Assembly: GCF_003609635.1 (NCBI RefSeq)
Contig: NZ_MCIA01000030.1
Location: 62,001 to 126,000 of the forward strand
Length of the DNA: 64,000 nt
Reading direction: 5' to 3'
Origin: Lacrimispora algidixylanolytica
GTDB taxonomy: Bacteria > Bacillota > Clostridia > Lachnospirales > Lachnospiraceae
Under the pieces are notes generated by a model. The model was not told where the DNA came from. It searched no databases and worked only from the letters and a program-made list of their open reading frames with translations. Position numbers and translations under genes: made by a program. This document shows, one piece after another, positions 1-8,968 of this stretch. Each line of letters starts with the position of its first letter. The first letter of the stretch is position 1.

Positions 1-3000
1 AGCCTGTTGTTTTATATTTTCTGTTATCATACGGAACAATATCATATTCTTGATAACCTTCTACCCTCGAACCCTTAGTGGTAGTCTTATCATCATCTTT
101 ACAATTTTGAGTCTTTTTCTTATACCCACTAGGATCATAATAATTCACCGGATTATTCCCGCAATAAGCATAAAGATTCAGCCCATCCCCTCGGTAAACA
201 TCCTCTTGGAAGAAACGCCCTACAACCGGATTATAAAATCTTGCCCTCAGATAATACTGCCCTGTTTCCTGATCATATTGTTGACCTGTATACAGGATCC
301 GATTCTTAATCTCTTCTGACTTCCTTCGTATAGCACCAAAGGCATCATATTCATAGAAGCTTTCAACTTCCCCACTAGCCCCTGTTACATACGAAGTACT
401 GTTTTGTTCATCCAGATGGTATGTATGCAGACCTGCTACATCATTTCTCTCAATTCCTGCAACACCATAACCAAGAATATACCTGGTGCTTACAGACTCA
501 TCCTCATCTGTCTCGGCTTGCAGTTCTCCATTATAATAAATGAAGCGAGAGACCTTCCCATTGACACTTGTCCCAGCTCGTAGAAACTCTCCATCATAAA
601 AATTCTCTAAATGGAAATCTTCCCCCATCACTACCGTCTGCTGACCAAACGGATTGTATTCATACCTCCTTTTATCTCCATCTCCCAGTTCTTCCAGAAG
701 ATTTCCCTGCTTATCATATTCGTAAGTCCAGCCTTTTCCTTGTATCTTTCTTTCGGTTAGCTGATTTCTTCTATTATAGCAGTACGTTTCTTTCCCTGCA
801 ACAGACTCCTTCTCGATACGGTTGCCGCAGAGATCATATTCATAAAAAGTATCTTCTTCATCATAGCTTTCTCTGGTTAATCGGTTCAGGGCATCATATC
901 CATAACCAATTCTAGTTTCGGATGCAACCTCTTTTATACCAGCGACAGCTTTTGTTCCCACACCTTCTGCTAATGTGCAAGGAACTACCCGCATACCGCC
1001 TTTTGCAATCCGATTTCCATTTAAATCATATTCATACTGGAAATCAAACAGTGACTGGCTTTCGCTCACAAAAGTTGCTAACCGACTAATATTTCCATCT
1101 GTATCATATTCATAAATGGTTCTCAATCCATTCTGATGGTGAATGGATTTTAATTTCCCATCAGGCCAGTGGTCGTATTCCACAATTTTAGCATTGCCTT
1201 CCCCACTGATAAGGCTTAAATTGCCTCTCCAGTCATATCCATAGTGCAATGTTTTGCCACTGATATCTGTTAGAGTCTCTAAAGCACCATTCTTGTCATA
1301 AGTACAAGAAAGAAGAGGACGCCCGGAGGAAGATTTTTTTAGTAGCTTACCGTCAGGTCGGTATTCATATGAATAACTAAATCCGCCTGAAACCGCTTTT
1401 TTCTTCATGCCAAAGGTATCATACTCCCAGCATCTGGTTATTTGCTTCTCTCCATTCTTATCACAGCCAGTCTCGTATACAGGATTTCCATCCACGTTAT
1501 AAGAGGTTTTTACCAGATTTCCATTTCGGTCGGTGTGTTGCACTCTTCTGCCTTCCCTGTCATATCGGAAGGTCTCGCTGTTTCCATCTTGGTCAACGAT
1601 TTCGCAAACCTTACCCTGGCTGTTATATCTGTAGGTGATGACTCCACCATTGGCATCCGTTGTGGTTGTTACCAGCCCGCTGTTGTTGTAAGTGTATTTC
1701 TCACTTCCACCATCTCCATTGTGTATGCCGCAGATTCTTCCCCAGCTATCAATGTCATAGTCAGTGCTGTTTTGGTTGCCATCTAACACTCCAATTATCC
1801 GGCCGTTTGAATCATATGTATAAGCCTGGGCAGATTTTCCTTGCTTATTGCTCCTTTTGGTATAGATTTCGGTTTCCAATCCATGAACTCCGTACTGATA
1901 GGAGAACTCATTTCCCCCTGCCACCTGTTTTTTAGAAATACTTCCATCTGAAAGATATTGATTCTCTTCCAGAACAGTCCCGGCTCCATTGGTTTTCGAC
2001 AGCAGATTTCCATAGCAATCGTAGGAATAAAGTAAGCTATTTTCTAATTTAGACGTTTCCTCTCCGCTTGGAAGGATTTCCTTTTCCAGACAGTCATTCT
2101 TGTCATATTGATAGAGGAAAACTGGTCCCAAACAATCTTTTGCATTGACAATGCGATCCTTCAAATCATAATCATAGGTTACTTCCCAGATTTCTCCACC
2201 TTTTCCCTGCCTGGAGATCCTAGTAATATTACCGGCTTGATCGTAGGTAACAGAGCTTGAGCGATCTATGCCATTTTGACCATCAAAAATCCGCTCTAAG
2301 CATAGTCGATCACAGGAATCATATTCTCGGAATATTTCGTATCCCTCTGGTGTTTTTATGTAGATACGATTTCCATTTTCATCGTAGGTATAGCTGGTAA
2401 TGGCGTACTTCGCCTCTCCCGTTTCCGGAGTTAACCCACTGTCTAATTCTTCCTTTACTTCTGTAAGTCTTCCGGCTTTGTCATACTTATAGTGAATAAT
2501 CTGGCGAATCCCATCTGAAATGACTTTTTCTTCATATATCTTTTTTCCTTGTACATCATAGGAAAAACGAATCACAGCTCCAAGGCCATCTTCCACAGAA
2601 ATCAAACGGTCTCTTTTATCATAAGAGTATTTTAACCGAAGTTCACTGCCTCCATCCTCCTTTTGCTGACCGTCAAGACTCCAATACCCACCTCTGCGGT
2701 ACTCGGTGATTTTGTTTCCATTGGCATCATAATTATAGGTGGTTCTTTGGTATAATACCTCCTGTTCCTCTTCCTTTGCAGGCCGCAGGGTTTCTTGAAG
2801 CTGCCCCTTAAGATCGTAAGAATACCAGGTGGTACGTCCCATGGAATCAGTCATTCTCGTGGGATTTCCCAAAAGGTCATAGGTGTATTCTGCCTGAACA
2901 CTGCCATCGGGGCCAGTAACTCGCTCCAGATGTTCTGCATCATCATATATATACTGCCAACCGGCACCATCATCTTTTGCAGGATCATAGGATTCTGGGA

Positions 3001-6000
3001 GAATGTGTTTAATCCGGTTCCCATTGGCATCATAGAAGATCCGCTCACAACCTCCATCCGGATAACGAATCCGAATCTGATTTGAGTCACTATCATACTC
3101 ATAGGAGATGCCTTCCCCATCGTCAGCATCAATTTTGTATGAATTTGGATGTATCTTCTTTAAAACCTTTCCCTCACCATCAAGAATCTGCCTGTCATGA
3201 CTGCCATCAGGACGGCGGGTATCAATCCTTCGATCCAGAAAATCATACTGGTAAGTATACTCTCCCTTTTGATGTTTCCAGGCTTTTGGGGGGTACATTG
3301 CTAATAGCCGTCCCATTCCATCGTACAGATAACGGGATTCATTTCCTTCCCCATCTCTTACCACAGTGCGATAATTCTTTGCATTGTAGCCGTATTCCCT
3401 TCTACCGCATCCATCTTCTTCTGCCATGAGGCGTCCCATTGCATCGTATTCAAAATGGACTTCTTCTCCGTCAGGGAACACTATGGTAGAAGGCTTTCCA
3501 CAATGATCGGTGTAAGAATATCTGGTGATTTTTCCTAAGGGATCCGTTTCCTCTAAAAGCCTTCCCCTCCGGTCATGTAGGTAGGAATGAATAATCCAGC
3601 CTTCATTCTCTGAATGCCACTCTTTTTCTGTTATGAGGTTATGGTTTCTATCGTATTCATAGACAAATTTTCGTCTGGCATTATCACTTTTTTTCACCAG
3701 ATCACCGGCTTCGTCGTATTGATAGACAATATTTAGCCAGCCTGGTTTATTTTCCTTCGTAATACGACCTTCTTCGTCATAAGACCACTCCGTTTTATGA
3801 CCCAAGCGGTCGGTTTCACTGATTCGGTCGCCATTTTCATTGTACTGGAAAAGAGCCTTTGTTCCATCTTCATAAGCTACGGAAAGAATTTGCATTTCTT
3901 TTCCATAAAGATAGGTGACGGTTTGGTTTCCTACGCTGCTGTATATAATAACCTTTCGTTCCTCTTCTAGGTACTCAGCTTTATAAAAATCTCCATTTGC
4001 CAAGGTCTGGTGTATCATCCTGCCAGCTTCATCATATCGGTTCTCCAGATACATTACCTTTGCCTGATCCACCGCTTTTGTTAAATATCCATTCCCATCG
4101 TATTCGTAATGGGTGACCCCATAATCCATATGTACCACATCAGACAATCGACCGTCTTCATATCGGTACTGCATGGTTCTGCCTAAGGTATCGGTTAACT
4201 GTATCAACCGCCCTTCTCTTAATGTGACGTTTATCTGATAATTAAGAGCAGTTGTGATTGCTTCCAGATTTTCACCATAATAGGAAAAAGTTAGAGCCTG
4301 TCCATTTTTATCTGTTATGGACTGAAGAAGACCATTTGGTGAGTAGTGGTAGCTCTGATGCTTCTTTTTATCCCTAACGACCCATTCCTCATGATCCTTT
4401 ATTAGTTCAAACCAACTGCATCCATAGGTAGTATTTCGTGCTTTTTCCCCATCCCATTCAAAGATGAGATGCTGACCATTCTCTAATATAACATGGCGTT
4501 TGTTTCCATCCTGATAGAGCTTACCTTCATAAGCAAATGTCCAGCCTGGCCCCATAATTCCTTCCTGTTTCACAGTGGAATTATATCTTCGCTCCAGTCT
4601 GATTGCCTCTTGAATATCTGGAATGATAAAATCCGAAGCTGTAATAAGAAATGCGCCGGAAACAGCATCAACCGGTTCCCCAAAGAACTGGGCAAGACCG
4701 CTTGTTATAAAGTTTTCTTTTAATGATCCAAGGACATCCACTTTTCTATTTGGCAAGGTAGCATCCACCGCAACATCTACAGCGGTTCCATAGACAGTCT
4801 GCACTCCTACACCAACCACCTTTTTTACAACGGGAGTTTTGGCAAAGCTCTGGGCCTTCCCCATTATGGCATTGCCCGTACCTCCCTTAAACATACCAAG
4901 AGCTGCATTAAAGGCCATATCCTTCACATTCACCCTGCCAGAAATCTGATATTCATTGATAGCACCAAATAAAACAGAACCTCCCATTTGAGTGACCAGA
5001 TTGGCCACCTGAGATTTGGGACACATTAGTTTACTGAACTTTCCAATTTGGGCAACATTTTTAAGGGCCTTCCCACTGACCACATCGAATACGATATCCG
5101 TTATTGTAGAGGCAAAATTGTAGGCGTCCTCATTTCCCATAAATATGGTATCTCGTATGAAGTTGGAGGGCCTTGAAGCATCTAAGTTATTGACCTTACT
5201 ATAACCATCTAGACCTTCTGCCATGTCTGAAACTGCAAATGCCGCTTTTACGCCTGCTGCCACCAATAATGGTGCGGTAGCGCCACCAGTACATACGGTT
5301 AGGGCGGTAAGGCCTACTACCGTAGCAATACTCAAAACACCGGTTAAGAATTTCTTTTTGCTTTTCTGTTTGTTTTCAATCAGAGTATTGGTCAGCTCTG
5401 CATTCTGTGCATCACGGCTGGCAGCATCATTTTTTGTCAGCTCTGCTTCTATTTCTGAAGCTGATGGAACTGCTTGTGGGTGAGAATCCGCTTTATGGGT
5501 GATAAGGGTAGATTTCACATCGGTTTTTTCCTCCATGGTAATCATATCATCACCACCGTCACCTACCTGAAGAACCACCTTATTCTCTCCGGAAATCATC
5601 AGATTCCGAACCGGTTTATCTCCTCCGGCCATCAATCCCTTCTGGGTTTTGATATTGATATCTTTTCCTGTTAAGGACATAAACCCAGCCTTATTTAAGC
5701 TTAACAAAATACTACCGCTGGAGTCAGGCGCATAACTTAAATAATCCTTGGTCATGTCCATGGCACTTCCGCTTGGATCTGAGAATTGCTTGTTATCAGG
5801 GTTTTTGCTCCCACCGCCTCCCAAGCCGCTTCCAATGGCATGAACTGCTATGGCACTCTGTTCGTCATGCTCTGGAAAATAAATATGTACCTGGCTTCCT
5901 TCTACTGGCATGCAGTAAAAACTGCTGCTTTCTATGGCATAAGTAAAGTATTTCATTTGAGCTGCCGGCTCATAAACAGGATCAATATCAAAATGTACCC

Positions 6001-6895
6001 GGATTCTGTTTCCGTTTCGTTCCTTTACCGTTGCAGGAATACTCATACCGTATATCCGGGGATTTTTTTCTTTTTCCCTTTTTAATCCTTCTCTTCTAGA
6101 AAGCGTATATTCATAGACCAGCTCTCCTTTTAGAGTATAAAGCTCCATTCCAATCACAATAGCTGAGATCTTATTTAAGGTAACTGTTTCCCCCATTTGA
6201 AGAAATGTTCGAGTTTGGATGCACCACTGGGAAGCTTCCTGGGATAGAACACTTTGAGGCCTCAATACTTTTGTATAATGGGCCATGTTTTTATTTAACA
6301 CATAATCATCTTTGCGAAGTCTTGTCCCAATATTAATATCTGGAATGCCAAAGTAAACTTTTCCGCAGTCGCTTTTGGCATCTACCATCAGATACGTTCC
6401 AAAATGACTGGCAAGCCTGCGAAGAAACACCCAGTCACTTTCTTCATACTGTAACAACAATTCAGGAATGACACCATCACAACCAGCCTCTGACTTAATA
6501 TCATATCTCCCGTAATCTTTCAGGACCTTTCCTGCGACTTCCATATACGTCATATTGCCGTCTAAGAAACTCCTACTTTTTTCTTTCCGGTCCCAGTCTT
6601 TTGTATAGGAGCACGCCTCAAGATAAAGATAGGGCAGTCCCTGCTCCAGCTTGGTATAAACAGTTTCAATCTTACCTTGAAATACTGTTTGTCCCCCTGA
6701 ATGCTCTTTTTCCCTGACGACCACAGGTACAACTGAAGCCATGTTTACGAATTGTTCTGCCATTTCACCATTTACCAGCATTTTCATCGTAAGAATTACG
6801 TGGCTGTTTAATTCCTGAGTGAGCCGGAATGTCTCTACCTGGATGATGCCTTCCAGTGAGAGTTCTATTTCCAATTCCTTATAAGCCAATATCAT
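1..6895 (-). CDS. VgrG-Rhs fusion effector (partial, C-terminus beyond window)
   Basis: This reading frame is open from an ATG at 6895 (GGGGGG Shine-Dalgarno at 6903-6908) to the left edge, giving about 2,298 residues. The N-terminal ~450 residues are VgrG-like: a gp27-type region with 'LLLQYEESDWVFLRRL', then a gp5-type OB fold ending near 'YCMPVEGSQVHIYFPEHD'. Around residues 510-560 is a Gly/Ala-rich hydrophobic stretch starting 'FLTGVLSIATVVGLTALTV', as in the pre-Rhs region of T6SS Rhs effectors. Near residue 735 comes 'GEPVDAVSGAFLITASDF', the usual start of an Rhs cage, followed by dozens of YD-type repeats. The core closes with 'YYLRARFYNPVVGRFFQED' and 'YAYCGNNPVNYYDPSGY' at about residue 2,250. 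Only ~43 residues of the polymorphic C-terminal toxin are visible, so its activity cannot be named. It is the last visible gene of the injection-system operon, and an immunity gene would be expected just left of the window. Inference: a spike-loaded, cage-enclosed toxin. Confidence 0.93.
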   Translation of the reverse strand, partial: MILAYKELEIELSLEGIIQVETFRLTQELNSHVILTMKMLVNGEMAEQFVNMASVVPVVVREKEHSGGQTVFQGKIETVYTKLEQGLPYLYLEACSYTKDWDRKEKSRSFLDGNMTYMEVAGKVLKDYGRYDIKSEAGCDGVIPELLLQYEESDWVFLRRLASHFGTYLMVDAKSDCGKVYFGIPDINIGTRLRKDDYVLNKNMAHYTKVLRPQSVLSQEASQWCIQTRTFLQMGETVTLNKISAIVIGMELYTLKGELVYEYTLSRREGLKREKEKNPRIYGMSIPATVKERNGNRIRVHFDIDPVYEPAAQMKYFTYAIESSSFYCMPVEGSQVHIYFPEHDEQSAIAVHAIGSGLGGGGSKNPDNKQFSDPSGSAMDMTKDYLSYAPDSSGSILLSLNKAGFMSLTGKDINIKTQKGLMAGGDKPVRNLMISGENKVVLQVGDGGDDMITMEEKTDVKSTLITHKADSHPQAVPSASEIEAELTKNDAASRDAQNAELTNTLIENKQKSKKKFLTGVLSIATVVGLTALTVCTGGATAPLLVAAGVKAAFAVSDMAEGLDGYSKVNNLDASRPSNFIRDTIFMGNEDAYNFASTITDIVFDVVSGKALKNVAQIGKFSKLMCPKSQVANLVTQMGGSVLFGAINEYQISGRVNVKDMAFNAALGMFKGGTGNAIMGKAQSFAKTPVVKKVVGVGVQTVYGTAVDVAVDATLPNRKVDVLGSLKENFITSGLAQFFGEPVDAVSGAFLITASDFIIPDIQEAIRLERRYNSTVKQEGIMGPGWTFAYEGKLYQDGNKRHVILENGQHLIFEWDGEKARNTTYGCSWFELIKDHEEWVVRDKKKHQSYHYSPNGLLQSITDKNGQALTFSYYGENLEAITTALNYQINVTLREGRLIQLTDTLGRTMQYRYEDGRLSDVVHMDYGVTHYEYDGNGYLTKAVDQAKVMYLENRYDEAGRMIHQTLANGDFYKAEYLEEERKVIIYSSVGNQTVTYLYGKEMQILSVAYEDGTKALFQYNENGDRISETDRLGHKTEWSYDEEGRITKENKPGWLNIVYQYDEAGDLVKKSDNARRKFVYEYDRNHNLITEKEWHSENEGWIIHSYLHDRRGRLLEETDPLGKITRYSYTDHCGKPSTIVFPDGEEVHFEYDAMGRLMAEEDGCGRREYGYNAKNYRTVVRDGEGNESRYLYDGMGRLLAMYPPKAWKHQKGEYTYQYDFLDRRIDTRRPDGSHDRQILDGEGKVLKKIHPNSYKIDADDGEGISYEYDSDSNQIRIRYPDGGCERIFYDANGNRIKHILPESYDPAKDDGAGWQYIYDDAEHLERVTGPDGSVQAEYTYDLLGNPTRMTDSMGRTTWYSYDLKGQLQETLRPAKEEEQEVLYQRTTYNYDANGNKITEYRRGGYWSLDGQQKEDGGSELRLKYSYDKRDRLISVEDGLGAVIRFSYDVQGKKIYEEKVISDGIRQIIHYKYDKAGRLTEVKEELDSGLTPETGEAKYAITSYTYDENGNRIYIKTPEGYEIFREYDSCDRLCLERIFDGQNGIDRSSSVTYDQAGNITRISRQGKGGEIWEVTYDYDLKDRIVNAKDCLGPVFLYQYDKNDCLEKEILPSGEETSKLENSLLYSYDCYGNLLSKTNGAGTVLEENQYLSDGSISKKQVAGGNEFSYQYGVHGLETEIYTKRSNKQGKSAQAYTYDSNGRIIGVLDGNQNSTDYDIDSWGRICGIHNGDGGSEKYTYNNSGLVTTTTDANGGVITYRYNSQGKVCEIVDQDGNSETFRYDREGRRVQHTDRNGNLVKTSYNVDGNPVYETGCDKNGEKQITRCWEYDTFGMKKKAVSGGFSYSYEYRPDGKLLKKSSSGRPLLSCTYDKNGALETLTDISGKTLHYGYDWRGNLSLISGEGNAKIVEYDHWPDGKLKSIHHQNGLRTIYEYDTDGNISRLATFVSESQSLFDFQYEYDLNGNRIAKGGMRVVPCTLAEGVGTKAVAGIKEVASETRIGYGYDALNRLTRESYDEEDTFYEYDLCGNRIEKESVAGKETYCYNRRNQLTERKIQGKGWTYEYDKQGNLLEELGDGDKRRYEYNPFGQQTVVMGEDFHLENFYDGEFLRAGTSVNGKVSRFIYYNGELQAETDEDESVSTRYILGYGVAGIERNDVAGLHTYHLDEQNSTSYVTGASGEVESFYEYDAFGAIRRKSEEIKNRILYTGQQYDQETGQYYLRARFYNPVVGRFFQEDVYRGDGLNLYAYCGNNPVNYYDPSGYKKKTQNCKDDDKTTTKGSRVEGYQEYDIVPYDNRKYKTTG

Positions 6896-6962
6896 ATCTC
6901 ATTCCCCCCTTTTCATGAGGTAACCGTTCATTTGTATCGAATAATCCTGCCTCAATCTATTA

Positions 6963-7469
6963 TTAACTCCCAGCCTCCGGCTGTCCCGATTCAACAATCT
7001 CGATTTCTCCCCCATACATGCAATAGAGTCTGGCTCCCCCCATCAAAGGGCGCTGGCTCTCGGTTTCTACTCCCTCTTGTCCGTGATCCCACTCCTGGGC
7101 GATAATGTTGGGAGTACAGACTCCAACTACTTGAGGTGTTTCAGTGCTTTTGGGCTCCTCTTTCTTTTTTTTCTTCTTACCTCCGGTAAAAAAGTTCATA
7201 ACTTTGTCCGTAAATGTTTCAGGGCAGGCTTCATCCACAGCTTTTTGTACCTTTTCAGCCTCTTCCTTGGTGCTTGGATTCTCCATGCTGTAACAGCCGC
7301 CAAAGCAGATTACATTGGCGCCTCCAAGGCAGTCTTTGATTGTCATTTGCGCTTGTCCCCTCAAAAAAACTCCATGCGTCTCAGGAAGAACCACATTACT
7401 GGGCCTCATGCCCATGGTGCAGGTAGAACAAGCACCATGTACGACAAAGGTATCGTTTAATTCTGCCAT
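6963..7469 (-). CDS. DUF4280 PAAR-like spike tip protein
   Basis: A 168-residue protein of the DUF4280 family, which is regarded as PAAR-like and caps the VgrG spike. Family features visible are the early 'HGACSTCTMGMRPSNVVLPE', the 'TIKDCLGGANVICFGGCYS' segment, and a second cysteine-containing block with 'ARLYCMYGGEIEI' near the C-terminus. A lysine-rich linker (residues ~105-120, 'GGKKKKKKEE') separates the two halves, which is longer than in compact PAAR domains. The start overlaps the upstream gene by 13 bp with GGAGGTGGGAG as ribosome binding site. It lies directly before the VgrG-Rhs gene, the position expected for a tip protein that sharpens that spike. A second DUF4280 gene sits about 25 kb away (32182-32508). 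Confidence 0.85.
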   Translation of the reverse strand: MAELNDTFVVHGACSTCTMGMRPSNVVLPETHGVFLRGQAQMTIKDCLGGANVICFGGCYSMENPSTKEEAEKVQKAVDEACPETFTDKVMNFFTGGKKKKKKEEPKSTETPQVVGVCTPNIIAQEWDHGQEGVETESQRPLMGGARLYCMYGGEIEIVESGQPEAGS

Positions 7470-7990
7470 GCTCCCACCTCCACTTCCTTCCAGACAATCC
7501 CCATTACATTTCTCCGCATTAAGCTCTCTGCCACTTCAAGGCTAATCAAAGGATTTGGAAAACGCTTATCATTTAACAAAAATACTTTGTGATCTCCTAT
7601 TTTTACCGGATCAAGAACGAGACGCTTTATACTTCCATTGGTATAAAACTCCGTCTCTTCTGAAAATGCATCAAACCGTTCCAAAAGCAAATGATGATAA
7701 ATCCAAATCGTTTTTCTTTCCTTATGCGTGATGGTAACCGTCTTAAACACCATGTCATCTTCATAAACATCAAACACCTTTTTTACCTTATCTGATACCA
7801 GATAGACAGGACTTTGAATAAAATCTGGGGCAGCCTCTCCGCTGTCCTTTTCCAGATACATCATGGTAGATTCCTGAAGGTTTCCCCCATCCTCTTTATA
7901 AAAAATATGTCTGGGACCGGAGATATCAAAATCCCGGAAACGGATCTGATCCTGCAGGCTTTTATCTTGTTCTATGGTAAAAAATCTCAT
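7457..7990 (-). CDS. DUF1629-like (Imm/MXAN_0049-type) protein
   Basis: A 177-residue soluble protein with no signal peptide or membrane segment. Its layout resembles the DUF1629 (MXAN_0049) family often found in T6SS and polymorphic-toxin loci: 'PVYLVSDKVKKVFDVYEDD' is like the family's 'livS' motif, followed by a Tyr/His-rich strand region ('IWIYHHLLLERFDAFS'), 'IKRLVLDPVKIGDHKVFLL', and a closing 'PLISLEVAESLMRRNVMGI' resembling the family's 'is..l...l....ltGi' end. It overlaps the pentapeptide gene by 4 bp (ATGA) and the PAAR-like gene by 13 bp, so the three are probably translationally coupled. It could be an adaptor loading the PAAR/VgrG tip or an immunity-like protein. The family match is by eye and moderate. 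Confidence 0.5.
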   Translation of the reverse strand: MRFFTIEQDKSLQDQIRFRDFDISGPRHIFYKEDGGNLQESTMMYLEKDSGEAAPDFIQSPVYLVSDKVKKVFDVYEDDMVFKTVTITHKERKTIWIYHHLLLERFDAFSEETEFYTNGSIKRLVLDPVKIGDHKVFLLNDKRFPNPLISLEVAESLMRRNVMGIVWKEVEVGAWQN

Positions 7991-8958
7991 CCGTTTGCCC
8001 TCCTGTCGATCAAGATAGTCTGAAGCTGTTCTGGTTCCATATGTAAAAAGGGAATGTCCTTTTCTAAAAAAATGGAGTTGGATAAGTCTGCTCCCGTAAA
8101 ATCGTTATCCTCCCATCTGCAGTTAACGAAATCTGCCTGACGGATTACAGCATTTTGAAAGCTACACCTCTTAATGACACAGTCCTTGAAACGGGTTCCG
8201 GAAAGGTTGGTGTTATCAAACGATATTTGCGTTAATGTACAATTTTCAAACTGATTGAATAATAGCAATTTATTGCTGCATTCTGAATCAAGGATTTCCA
8301 TTTCATACCAATACTTGGAAATAAGAACTTCTTCATGCTCTCTGGATAGTCGAAGTGCCCGTTCCCAGTCTTTTTGACTCTTTTTCTCCCTGTCCACAAA
8401 GGCAATCAAATCACTGGAATCCCGATATTCACCCCAATAGATTCCCCAGGTCTTTAGCTTTGGTATCTCTATAAAATCAGTATTCTCTTCCATGTCACGG
8501 AATAAAAAGCGAAGTTCTCCTGCAAGAATTTGATTCCACTCCATGGCGTTATCCTGCAATATCTCAGTGATGTCATACTGGTTGACCTTACCCATATATT
8601 TTCCAGCATCAAGAGTAAGCTTTTCTTTCATATCCTCCGCGATAGAAAAAAGAAATTCTAGGGAAAACCCGATTTCTGCCGGTTCTGTATCCATGTACCA
8701 TCTTGCATCCATAGCCTGAACCAAAAAACGGTATTTTCCGCTAAGTAGGTCCATACGCAAAAGAGAAAAATGAAAAAACATGATTTCCTCTTTATCAAGC
8801 CTTAAGATATCCTCTTTCAGTTCTCTGACTGCCCCCCGTATTACTTTGGCAAGTTCTTCTGACTGCTCCTGAATCTTTTTGTAAAACTCAAGCTTTTTCT
8901 CTTCCAGATATTCTTTCTCTTCTTCGAAAAATCGCTTTCTCGCTTCCTGTCTTGTCAT
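7987..8958 (-). CDS. Coiled-coil protein with C-terminal pentapeptide repeats
   Basis: A 323-residue protein. The first ~80 residues are a charged helical region (Glu/Lys-rich, 'RKRFFEEEKEYLEEKKLEFY'), the middle is a helical domain of unknown function, and the last ~80 residues form pentapeptide repeats of the A(D/N)LXX type, for example 'NLSGTRFKDCVIKRCSFQNA' and 'WEDNDFTGADLSNSIF'. Pentapeptide repeats fold as a right-handed beta-helix and recur in T6SS gene clusters beside VgrG/PAAR genes. The start has AGGAGGGG upstream, and the 3' end overlaps the next gene by 4 bp. Its place between VgrG and the PAAR-like protein suggests a spike-associated adaptor or cargo. The exact role is not known. 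Confidence 0.6.
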   Translation of the reverse strand: MTRQEARKRFFEEEKEYLEEKKLEFYKKIQEQSEELAKVIRGAVRELKEDILRLDKEEIMFFHFSLLRMDLLSGKYRFLVQAMDARWYMDTEPAEIGFSLEFLFSIAEDMKEKLTLDAGKYMGKVNQYDITEILQDNAMEWNQILAGELRFLFRDMEENTDFIEIPKLKTWGIYWGEYRDSSDLIAFVDREKKSQKDWERALRLSREHEEVLISKYWYEMEILDSECSNKLLLFNQFENCTLTQISFDNTNLSGTRFKDCVIKRCSFQNAVIRQADFVNCRWEDNDFTGADLSNSIFLEKDIPFLHMEPEQLQTILIDRRANG

Positions 8959-8968
8959 AGTTCCCCTC

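Noticed and set aside
300-4700. Tandem-repeat-like DNA with recurring 'tcatat'/'ccattttcatc' patterns
   Set aside because: The periodic pattern is the codon-level trace of Rhs YD repeats, not a separate DNA repeat or CRISPR array.
1-6085. Many short plus-strand reading frames (for example 1442-1786 and 5223-5483)
   Set aside because: They lie antisense to the single continuous VgrG-Rhs frame, have no ribosome binding sites and show no known motifs.
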